Assembly: GCA_022829145.1 (NCBI GenBank) | Contig: CM040747.1 | Coordinates: 41,224,613 to 41,288,612, forward strand | DNA: 64,000 bases | Origin: Albula goreensis | Lineage: Eukaryota > Chordata > Actinopteri > Albuliformes > Albulidae | Direction: 5' to 3' | Position numbers and translations under genes: made by a program | The notes under the pieces: model-generated | What the model was told of the DNA's origin: nothing | Databases searched by the model: none | Seen by the model: only the letters and a program-made list of their open reading frames with translations | In this document: positions 11,801 through 23,800 of the stretch, one piece after another | Numbering within the stretch: the first letter of the stretch is position 1 | How the letters are laid out: each line of letters starts with the position of its first letter

Positions 11801-14800
11801 GGTCAATGGAACCACCATACAACTTGACAGGAGAATCCACAGCTGATCCACGGTAATTAAACAGGTTGATATTTACACTACAGTTTCATCATGCTCACTC
11901 TCACTGGCCACAGGCTGGTGTAGGTGGTGTAAAGGAACAGCTGAGGGGACATGAAGGCCACAGTGGGCCTAGAAGGGGGCCCAATCCTCAGGCCTTAAAA
12001 AACGTAATTTTATTGCATAACACATAATTTGCACTGAATGGGTTACCGTTAGAGGTGGCCGATATAGCCTTATATCGCAACATTTTATGGTATTTTTATA
12101 CACAGCTCCTCTGGTGGCATCTCTTGTTAAAAACATAATGTGTGGCAACGACCTATGAACATGTGGAAATGGGATCCTAATGCATGGCAATGACTTAGCA
12201 ATATGCAGGAACGAGATCATTATGTCGTGGCCACATCTTAGCAATGTGTATAAACAAGATCATTAAGACATGGCCAAGACAATGATGAATTAGAATGTGA
12301 CATCAGGGCCTCCAAGCGAGATACTGCAAACATAGAGAGGTTTGAATTGATTTCCTTTCATTATCTTCTTGGAATGAATAACAATGACATTTTGGAATCA
12401 CTTTCAGTGAGACATGGACTAATAGATGCTCATGTTTTTGGTTCCATCTGGTTTTACTGGAAAACGTTCTTCAAAATCTGTGTCTTCATGTCACATTCAG
12501 AGTACAAATATAGTTTTGAAGCTCTTAAACGTATGATGAGAAACTGTGGCCAGAATTTTGCTTATTAGAACTAGATGAAGAGGAACAGTTTAAGTGGAAG
12601 CTCTGTCTTCATGTGCTGTGAGTAAGAGCTGCAGTAAGAAGATGAGGTTAACTGGAAACTCTGTCTTCATGTGCTTGAGTTGGAAGTGCAGTAAGAGGAT
12701 GCGGTTAACTGGAAGGTCTGAATCCATGTTTTATTTACAGGGTCCAGGTGGAGAGAGCAGGGTCACCTGTACCTAGCTGTATTTCAATAAAGAGTGACTG
12801 GTCAATGGAACCACCATACAACTTGACAGGAGAATCCACAGCTGATCCAAGGTAATTAAACAGGTTGATATTTACACTACAGTTTCATCATGCTCACTCT
12901 CACTGGCCACAGGCTGGTGTAGGTGGTGTAAAGGAACAGCTGAGGGGACATGAAGGCCACAGTGGGCCTAGAAGGGGGCCCAATCCTCAGGCCTTAAAAA
13001 ACATAATTTTATTGCATAACACATAATTTGCACTGAATGGGTTACCGTTAGGGGCGGGCGATATAGCCTTAAAAATATATTGCAACATTTTAGGGTATTT
13101 TTATACATAGCTCCTCTGGTTACATCTGTTGTTAAAAACATAATGTGTGGCAACGATTTAGCAAAATGCAGGAGCGAGATCTTTATGTCGTGGCCACGTC
13201 TTAGCAACACTTGGGAATGAGATCATCATGTTGTGGTCACGTCATACCAACGCTTGGGAAAAAGATCATTTTGGCGTGGCCACATCTTAGCCATGCTTGG
13301 GAATGAGATCATCATGTCATAGCCACGTCTTAGCAACGCTTGGGGGCGAGATCATTTTGTTGTGGCCACATCTTAGCAATGTTTGGGAACAAGTTAATTA
13401 AGTCATGGCCTTCTTGTTAAAGGCCATGACTTGTTAAAAACATAATGTGTGGCAACGACTTATTAACATGGAGAAATGGGATCCTAATGAACGACTTAGC
13501 AATATGCAGGAACGAGATCACTTTGTCGTGGCCACATCTTAGCAATGTGTATAAACAAGATCATTAAGACATGGCCAAGACAATGATGAACTAGAATGTG
13601 ACATCAGGGCCTCCAAGCGAGGTACTGCAAACATAGAGAGGTTTGAATTGATTTCCTTTCATTATCATCTTGGAATGAACAACAAGAACATTTTGGAATC
13701 ACTTTCAGTGAGACATGGACTAATAGATGCTCATGTTTTTGGTTCCGTCTGGTTTTACTGGAAAACTGTCCCCATGATCTGTGTCTTCATGGCAAATTCC
13801 GAGCCTAAATATAGTTTTGAAGCTTTTATACGAATGATGAGAAACTATGCCCAGTGTTTTGCTTATTAGAACTACATCAAGAAGATGAGGTTAAGTGGAA
13901 GCTCTGTCTCCATGTGCTGTGAGTTAGAGCTGCAGTAAGAGGATGAGGATAACTGGAAGCTCTGTCTCCATGTGCTGTGAATTAGAGCTGAAGGAAGAGT
14001 CTTTAAAGGTTGAAGATGAAAGTGCTTTCTTAGTAATTGGTAGTTGCCATGTTTCAATTTAGCAAAATAGCTTTGTCCCTTTGATAAGTTGCATTTTATA
14101 AATCTGAACAGAACATTGTAGAATGAAAATAGACATTCCGTACTTTAAATCTTAAAAGGGAAATTGCTTGTACCAAACTTTCTAATTTAGCAGACAACCA
14201 AGTTAATTGTTTAAAACGAATATGCTCAGTTGGACAGTTGATGATGCCTTTTGCCTTACACGATTCACCAAATTGTCAGTAATAACAAATATGAAATGTC
14301 TGTTTTGACTTTTTGGGTAATTTTGGGACTTTTTAAAGGTAATGTTTCTTCTGTCACTATAGCTGTATAACGACAGAGTTGGGTCGTAAATCTTGCAACT
14401 ACGATAAGTTCCTCCTGGTTTTATTTCATGCATTTGACGGTACCCGCGAAGTGAAAATGCGATGTTGTGACATCCGATTGGTTGCTGCTTGGTGACGTTT
14501 TGAAGCGGCCGGGTCAAACTTCACTGATTTCAACTTCTTCCTGACGCCCCGTCGGTTGGCCACTCAACGCCTGCAATCCCATCGAGCCCTGCGCGAGCGT
14601 CTCACCAGTCCCCATTCAAAATGAATGGAGGCGGCTTCGGTGGCCAGCGTTGATGATGCCTGCGTGTCTTCACCGTGAGGGTGTAATTAGAGCCCAGGAG
14701 TCTCTGAGCCAAGTTTAGCTAGCCACATTGCTAACTTGGTTTGTGTGAGACATTGCAAAGTACTGCAGAACATGGAAAGGTATCTGACAGTTTTCAAGAG

Positions 14801-17800
14801 TCAAGTATGTGGTCTTCAAGTCAGTAACAACTGCACTTGTCATATACAGCGTAAGCCAGCTATCTGCTGGTACAGATTATAAGCCATGGTCTTACCCTGT
14901 CTCCAGTTTTGTAATATGGCTTGATAAAAGGTTTTATTTTTCTGAAGGGCAGTATTTTTAAGTCAGTTGTTTGTAACTGATACCACAAAAATAAGTTTTG
15001 TCTGTGTCACATGTGTCTGTTTCCCCAGACACTGCTGGGATATTTGCTATAAATATGAGCAACCTTTATCACTCCAGAAGCTCCACTCATAGCTGGAGTT
15101 TTGGAGATCTTACTCTTTTCTCCTGACTGCCCTGTTTTAATCAACACCTGCATTTTGAGACACTTCCCTATATTATCAGTTTATTTAAAATGTTCAACAC
15201 CCCATGCAACAATGACTGGAGGTTCACTATGGTGAGGCAATGTTAGCACAGCCTAAACAGGTAAAAATAGACTGTAAACCAGTAAAATTATCTGTCTCAT
15301 TTCTCTGTAGTGCCCTCTACTGGCAAACTGGGCAGCAAATTGGAGGAGCCACATGCATGGGCAAAAGGTTCACGGCGTGGGGCTGAGAACATCATTTGAG
15401 AAAACACCCTCACTCCCTGTTGGATGAGGCATGGGCAGGAAGGAGTTCCTTTAAGAAGTCTTAATCATGAAATGGGGTTGTGGCATTATGAGCAAAGCCA
15501 TCAATATATTTCATGTCTTACACACACCATACATATCCACACAAGCACATAAACACCATTGATGACATTATGGTGGCTCGTTTAGTCCAAACAATAGCTA
15601 GTATTCTACGCTCTGTCAACTCTGCTACTCTCTCAAAAATGCTACATGCTAGTTTCATGCTGATTAGTTTCATATTAGTGTAATGCTAGTTACCTTTTCA
15701 AGTTCTGTGCTATTTATTAGTACTCTTGCAGCAGTTGCTAATACAGTGCCACAAAGTAGTAAATGTAAGAATAGTTTTTGCTGTTGCCAATGATGAAGCC
15801 ACATAAACACAGGAACATGGTCTACAGCAGGGGTCGGCAACCCGTGGCTCCAGAGCTGCATGCGGCTCTTTGGCCCCCCTGCTGTGGCTCCCACCAGCTT
15901 GGGAAAAAAAAGAAGGTCAAAAGAATTTTTAAAAATTAAATCAGCTATTTTTATATGTATTTACTCTATACTCTGAATGATTAAACTGAGCATTAATAAA
16001 ACCTACATTTTATTTAGCAAATATGAATATGTCCACTAAACTATGCTTCACACCGTGCATCCACCGCCAAAACCTCTCATCCTCCCGTGCGCTCTTCCTG
16101 CAGGTGGCGTACCTTCAATTCTAGACCGCCGGTAAGCGTATGGCGTATGGATCAAACCCCAAAAAAAAGTCTTGTAGGAAAATTGAGTGTTTGTGAATAT
16201 TTGCTGCAAGCTAATCTTCCCCGTGACACTGCTGGACATCGACCCATCACAACTGAACATGTCATCGTTCACAGCAGTAAATCATGCCGATCTTGAAATT
16301 TAACTTGCCAACATAGTTGGTAAAGACTTATGGATGGCCAAATTCAAAAGAATGACCGCTGATCTGGAGGATGTAGTCCGACAGCGGGCTATTCTCGCTC
16401 AGAAGCACAAATGGAGTGAGATTGAGAGCCTCCCCAAAGCCGACAAACTTTTATTTGACACGTGGAATGCCATTCCTGACACGTAGGCCTATGTTAACAT
16501 GCTTTTGGAGTCCTGTCCATCTTTGGATCCACATAGCTACTTATGGGAGCAGGTTTTCTCTGACATGAAACAAATAAAGTCCAAACACTGCTCTCACCTC
16601 ACTGATGACAGCCTGCAGTCCTGCATGAAGATGAAAGTCTCTTCAAACTGTTCGTAAACAATTTTTTTTATATAGCCTTCTTTAACCGTCTTGTTTTGCC
16701 AATCATTTTCTTCCATATACATGGTTCACCAGCTGGCTATGTGTTTTTCCTGCTTTGCTAACACCACCTACTTTCCCCTGCAGAGCACACAGCATCCTAT
16801 CATATTTAAGCAGGTTCTGGCTGCAGCCACTCCAGATCTCGGCACACAGGCCCCTCCTCAGAGAGGCCCTGCTGCATGTGGAGCCCTGCATCGGCTTGCT
16901 CAGGGGCAGGTGGCTCTCTCCTGCGCAAACCAGAGAAGGTGTACGACATCTTTCTGGCCTGCAGGGTTCTGTGTTATATCACACAGTAAAACAGGGTGGC
17001 ATTTTAGGACCATTTGCTCCTGGAAAACTGGTTTGTTAGTGTCACTGCCTCCACCATACACTCCTTAGTTTCCATAAGGCTGGGGAGACCCAGGCTTCTT
17101 CAGAGAAGCTTTTTATCAGGAGCTTTGTGCAGAGGGAACAGTTCTCACAGCAGGATATGTACAATGTTGAAGGAACTAAGACTGTACACCACCTTATAAT
17201 GGGAATGATAAAATTAGCTGACGTGGCTGTTTTGGGATCTGCCCAGAGCATCACCTTTGATGTGTTTACATGAGCAGGTACCTTCAGTGGACAAAAAGCC
17301 AATCCCATTCTGCAACAATTGCCATATGGATGGTTCTTCTGTCAAAAAGGCTCTGTCCATATGTCTCTGTTAGGCGTAGCATATCAACAACTTCAGCTGC
17401 CTTTATCTTAACACAAAGAACAAGCTCTGCCTAAACCACAGGACCAGAATGTCACAGTGTGAAGGTTCTAACATTAGCAATATGATCAGCATTATACACA
17501 GAATTTTTCCTTCACAATTATGAAACAGAGCAGTTATCAAACACTCGGGATGTCATTCTGATAACCTTTAACATTAGAGACCCAGACTCTGGTGTGAGGG
17601 TGTCTTTTCCCATGCTGTTGAGAGAGGGTGCATCGGTGATGATGTTTCTTGAAAGGTTTAAATCATGTTATCTAGTGCTTGAAGATACAGTTAAATTAGA
17701 GGCATGTGTAATCTAGTCTCATAATAAGGAAGTGAACATTTCTTGAACAATTATCAACTTTTGTTTCACGCCCCAAAGGCTATTTCATTGGTGAATTATA

Positions 17801-20800
17801 TGGTTAGGTACATTTTACCCACAGGTTCACTGTTTGATATAAGTATGAGTGACCCAGCCTACCCCCAAACACCCCAGCCCCACAAGCCCCACAAACCCCC
17901 CACCCCCCGCATGGGTGTACCCGTTTTTTACAAGACAGAGGTCTAATGATTGAGCTTCTCTAAAACATTTTCATGCACTCTTCTTATGTACTTTTTCTTC
18001 ATTCACTGTTTCTTACTGTCAGATCTCTGATTCCTCACAAACCTCTTTGCAGGGTCCAGCAATTAGCAGAGTCCAGCTGTCTGGAACAGAAGACTCCAGA
18101 GAGGAGAGAGCAGTGTATGGATGTAAACCCCACAAAAAAGGTGTGATATCTCTTTATCTATGTATTAATCATCGTGGGGTTTGGCTTGGAGAATACTCTT
18201 TATTTCACCTCTCTTTTCAGGCTCATAACTATGAGAATGACAAACCTTTCACTCTGATATGGTGTAACTCACTCAATTCAATGGTTCAATTCAAATTCTC
18301 TGCTAAAAACCAATAATTCTGATGAATCACAATCTCACACAGATTATAGTAAAGGCACATGCTTGTTATGGGACTCAAACTCCCAGCAGCACTATTACTG
18401 GCTATGACCAAGATGGTCACTTAGAGATAGCAAACCAAAAACACAGACACGATACACACCTGCTGGTAAGTACTAGCACAGCGCCCTCTTTCAGAAATCC
18501 AGAGAAGTAAAATAACAGGTGACTAGCTGTATAAAGAGGGACTTAATGCAATGTTAGTATCAGTACCATCATTACTCCTTTTCAGTGGTTTCAAAAACGC
18601 AAGTGGAGCAATGAAAATGGTAAAACTGCTTAGCTGACAATCATGCAATTATTTGACATTGAACAACAGCCTTGGATGGAAACCTTATTGGTGTATCAGA
18701 TTAACTAGATACATCCTTCTTCTAGCACAGAACCAGATAAAGGGCCCTGAAGGTATCACTCAGTGCTACTGGAACTGAGCAACATTAATGATGTTCACTT
18801 CATAGTGTGCTCTGAATGAGCCATTTGTGCTCCCTTTCCCTTTAGGCACTTCACAGAGTTACTGCAAAGGGTCCATGCACACAGGGTGTAGGGTAAAGGG
18901 AACACTCTCACAGGGTGTAGGGTGCAGGGAACACACTCACAGGGTGTAGGGTGCAGGGAACACACTCACAGGGTGTAGGGTGCAGGGAACACACTCACAG
19001 GGTGTAGGATGCAGGGAACACACTCTCAGGGTGTAGGGTGTAGGGAACACACTCACAGGGTGTAGGTGCAGGGAACACACTCACAGGGTGTAGGGTGTAG
19101 GGAACACACTTACAGGGTGTAGGTTGCAGGGAACACACTCCTCATTTGGAGCACAACACAAGAATAAACACAGAGCTGGAATGTGGTTTCAGCCAATCAT
19201 CCAGGACCAGATTCATCCCTTTTATCATAAGCATTTTAAATGTTACTTCAGCCTTTTCTGGGACATAAAAAATTCCTGGGACTGAAAAATGGCGAGCATT
19301 TGGGAACCTGAGAATCTGCAGCGGACATGGAGAGCACAGTTTGTCTTGCATAATGATATGCAGCAGTCTATTTATCCAGATTCACAAAACAATTCAATTA
19401 CTCTCAGGGAAAGCATGATTAATCTGAACTACTGCCTCTACAAAGTCATCAATCAAAAGCAAAAGCTGAACTTCAAAGAACTGGACTGAATTATCACACA
19501 TCTCTTTATGTGATTATTTCAGTCTCTGATACAGCACACCTCTTCATGTGTTTATTTCAGTCACTCTGATACAGCACACTTCTTCATGTGTTTATTTCAG
19601 TCTCTCTGATAGAGCACACCTCTTCATGTGTTTATTTCAGTCACTCTGATACAGCACACCTCTTCATGTGTTTATTTCAGTCTCTCTGATACAGCACACC
19701 TCTTCATGTGTTTATCTCAGTCACTCTGATACAGCACTCCTCTTCATGTGTTTATTTCAGTCTCTCCAGCGCACTCTGATGAAGTTGAAGAAGGAGGAGT
19801 TGAAACAGTTTCACAGCCAACTGAGTCAGTATTACCCAGAATGCACTGATAGACAACAGGAGGACCTTGAGGCCCTGCATGTAGTTGAGAAGATGCTGGA
19901 GACCTGTGGCAGTGAGAGGTCTCTGAAGATCACACTCCACATCCTGAGGAAAATGAAGCAGAAGGATCCTGCAGACTCACTGGAGAGAGATGAGCAGAAG
20001 AGTAAGACACTATTTTGTGTAAATTGGTCATTAACATATCCATATTAGCAACTGCAAACAAGCCACTGAAGAGTGAATGTGTTTGTGCTGTGACTATTCC
20101 TTAGTAAACCTGGCCTTGAGAGAGATGTGCAACACACAGGCCCCTAATGTAAGGATATAAATGTTGGAAAAAACTCATTAATGCAGATTTAAAAAGCTGT
20201 GGCAGAATCAGTTTAGCAGTTTAATGTCTGAAAGAGAAGCCCATAGAGCAAAGTACCAATTTGAAGGAGTGATCGTGCACTGGCCAATCAGGATGAAACC
20301 CAATTTATGATATTATTACTGTTAATAAGATAGTAGAATTGAGTGATCTTAACATATATAGAAAAAGTTCTGAAATTTCATCCAAACTGAGTGACCCTCT
20401 GCACTAGGTTGTGAAGCTGTCTATACAGTTTCGAGCAGATATACCTGATTATTTATACTGCTATGATGGGTTCACCATAGATTAACTTAATCTCTTAATC
20501 TCATTTCACGTTGGTAAAGCCTTACGCTCTATAGTTCCCCTACTCTGGTGTGTCTTCGTGAACAAGGCAGAATCTATTTCTGTTCACCATTTGTGCAGAT
20601 TGTTGGAGTGATGTGTAACACAGTGTGTGACAGACTTGTGTAAAATATTGTATCAATGGGAAAAGTTTCTAACAATGTTTTCAACTGATTATTTTTTAAA
20701 ATATAAGTAAATTATCTGTCATATTTCTTCTTCTCAGAAAAACTCTCAAGAGCCCAACAGACACTGAAATCTGATCTGAAGAAGAAGTTTGAACTCATAT

Positions 20801-23800
20801 TTGAAGGTTCAGTACAGCAGGGCCACCCTACCCTCCTCAATGAGATCTATACAGAGCTCTACATCACACAGGGGGGAGGTGGGGGGGTCAATAATGAACA
20901 TGAGGTCAGACAGATTGAGGCAGCATCCAAGAGACAAACCACACAGGACACTGCAATCCTCTGCAATGACATCTTTAAACCTTTACCTGGACAGGAGAAA
21001 CACATCAGAACTGTGCTTACAAAGGGCATCGCTGGCATTGGGAAAACTGTCTCTGTGCAGAAGTTCATTCTGGACTGGGCAGAAGGAAAAGCCAATCAGG
21101 ACATTAATTTAATCTTCACTCTTCCTTTCCGAGACCTGAACTTAAAGAAGGAGAGAGAATTCAGTCTGATGCAACTCCTCCAGCACTACTTTCCACAGCT
21201 GAAAGAGATTGAAAGTGTTGAACATGATGAAGTCAAAGTTGTGTTCATCTTTGATGGTCTGGATGAGTGTCGACTTCCTCTAGATTTCCAGAGCAATGAG
21301 ATCTGCCGTGATGTAACAGAGTCAGCATCAGTGGACGTGCTGCTGACCAACCTCATTAAGGGGAATCTGCTTCCCTCTGCTCTCCTCTGGATCACCTCCC
21401 GACCAGCAGCAGCCAATCAGATCCCTCCTGAGTGTGTCCACCAGGTGACAGAGATACGAGGGTTCAATGACCCACAGAAGGAGGAGTACTTCAGGAAGAG
21501 AATCAGAGATCAGAACCTGGTCAGCAGAATTATCTCACACATAAAGTCATCCAGGAGTCTCTACATCATGTGTCACATTCCAGTCTTCTGCTGGATTTCT
21601 GCTACAGTTCTGGAGACATTGTTGGGTAAAGCAGACAGTGGAGAACTGCCCAGAACTCTGACTGAAATGTACACACACTTCCTGCTCATTCAGACCAATG
21701 TGAAGAATCAGAAGTATCGTGGCACCAATAAGACAAACCCAAAGAAGATCTCAGCATCAGATGCAGAAATGATCCTGAAACTGGGGAAGCTGGCTTTTCT
21801 ACAGCTGCAAAAGGGCAATCTGATATTCTATGAAGAGGACCTGAGAGAGAGTGGCATTGATGTCGGTGAAGCTTCAGTGTACTCTGGGGTGTGCACAGAA
21901 ATCTTTAAAGAGGAGTCTGGGTTGCATCAGGAGAAAGTCTACTGCTTTGTGCATCTGAGCATTCAGGAGTTTCTGGCTGCCTTGTTTGTGTTTCATTCAT
22001 GTGTAAATGAGAACAGAAATGCACTCAGACCAGAAGAGTCAAGACCTAAAACTGAGAGAATGCAGCTGTCTGAGGTACACAGGAGTGCAGTGGATCAGGC
22101 CTTACAGAGTAAGAATGGACACCTGGACCTTTTCCTCCGATTCCTTTTGGGCCTCTCACTGGAGTCCACTCAGACTCTCTTTGGAGAACTACTGACACAG
22201 ACAGGAAGTAGGTCATCTGTTTCAGGCCCAATGACCCAAACAGGGAGCAAATCACTTCTACACTCCATCAGAAAACTATTCACACGAACAGGAAGTAGAG
22301 CAAAGATCATTGGAGAAACAGTCCAGTACATCAAGCAGAAGATCAGTGAAGAGTCTTCAGCAGAGAGGACCATCAATCTGTTCCACTGTCTGAATGAACT
22401 GAATGACAACTCTCTTGTGGGGGAAATCCAGACTTCCCTGAGATCAGGAAGACTTTCTGATAAAGAGCTGGAACCACACCAATGCTCAGCTCTGGCCTTT
22501 GTGTTACTGATGTCAGAGGAGGTCCTGGATGAGTTTGACTTGAAGACGTACAACACATCAGCAGCAGGTCAGCAGAGACTGGTACCAGTTGTGAGGAACT
22601 GCAGGAAGGCCAAGTGAGTACTGTTACATCATTCGTAATGTAGATGATAGATTATGATATTTGCATAAATAGTTTTTAATTGTGTGAGAATAAAGTGCAT
22701 GAACATAGCTCACCTTTATCATGACTAGATGCCTGTGTTATTGAATAATATTTTAGAAGGTAATATTTCTGTTCAATTTTCATATACCCCTAGGTGCATG
22801 TAGTAAAGAAAAACCAATGGTAAAATACTGTAATCTGAATGTGATATTATATTTGAACAATTGGCTATGTAGGATGCAGGCAATAAATCTACAAATTGTA
22901 ATTCATTCAATAGCATTTTTATACTTCCATCTTAAGTGTCAAACCTCACTGCACTTCAGGTCTTCCTCATCTCCACAGCATCCTCTCTGAATTTGGAGTT
23001 TGTGCTCTAGGTATGGAGGTAGGGGTTGGGGGTGGGGGGTGACAGGGGGTTGCGAGCTCACTGCATTTCCTGCACAGCTTGGGCATGCTGTGATAGCACA
23101 CCCCATCCCTGTTGTTCCCCAGTGTGCTGGTGCTGGGGATGTGGCTCACTCTGCCTACTGCAGAGGGGTGGGGTTTGACCTGGCCCAGCCATTTCCTGGC
23201 CCCTGTACAAACTCTGCCCTCTTCTAGGACCCTCCTGGTGTCAGATTTGAACTAAACAAACCATGTTCCAGCACTGAGGTCCTATACGGCTTCCTTATAG
23301 TGCTGCACAGTGACCAGTTTATTCTCCATCTCAGACAGGGGCTCAGTGGTGAAATTACTGAGGGACTCTTATCCTTCCCCTCTCTATAGAGGTTCCAGAA
23401 CCTCTCCAGGGCATTAGCATTTTAAAGCTCACCTCAAAGATGTCAGTGGGGCCTGGAACCTTCACCTCCAAACAGGTCATGCTGGGCATTTTGGTCTCTG
23501 TCTCTGGAGGATGGGTGGGGTGTTGTGCCATCCTTATTGTTCTGTCCACTGGCTCTGTCATGCCAAATTTGATCCACCTGGGAAATTTGATCCGGCCTGA
23601 TGCAACAATGGGTTCTGAACAGCTGATATAGCGTCTCTTTTGAAAAACAAAAAACTAAAAGGCAAATACATATTTTACAAAGGGGCATGCTTTGTAAGTG
23701 TTAGTGATTAAAGTCTTTGGTGAAATTATAGTGACAAGCAAATGATGGTGGTGAACCTTAAGATTCAACCTGGTGGGCGTAAATAATTCATCGGCCATCC

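Larger units (their letters stand above)
11638..12593 (+). repeat. Tandem exon cassette, copy 1
   Basis: Spans minisatellite, exon B, intron and the 73-codon open frame at 12347. The same series recurs from ~12637 to 13868. Exon and much of the intron are almost identical between copies, so the duplication, or a later conversion, is recent. Copy 2 is longer by an internal minisatellite. Confidence 0.9.
12594..13868 (+). repeat. Tandem exon cassette, copy 2
   Basis: Direct copy of 11638-12593 with exon C and the open frame at 13648. It carries an extra ~260-bp minisatellite at 13140-13410. Confidence 0.9.

Noticed and set aside
18880-19139. CRISPR-like array
   Set aside because: Units are contiguous without unique spacers, and the genome is a vertebrate; it is a minisatellite. 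The same holds for 38437-39045 and 19523-19760.
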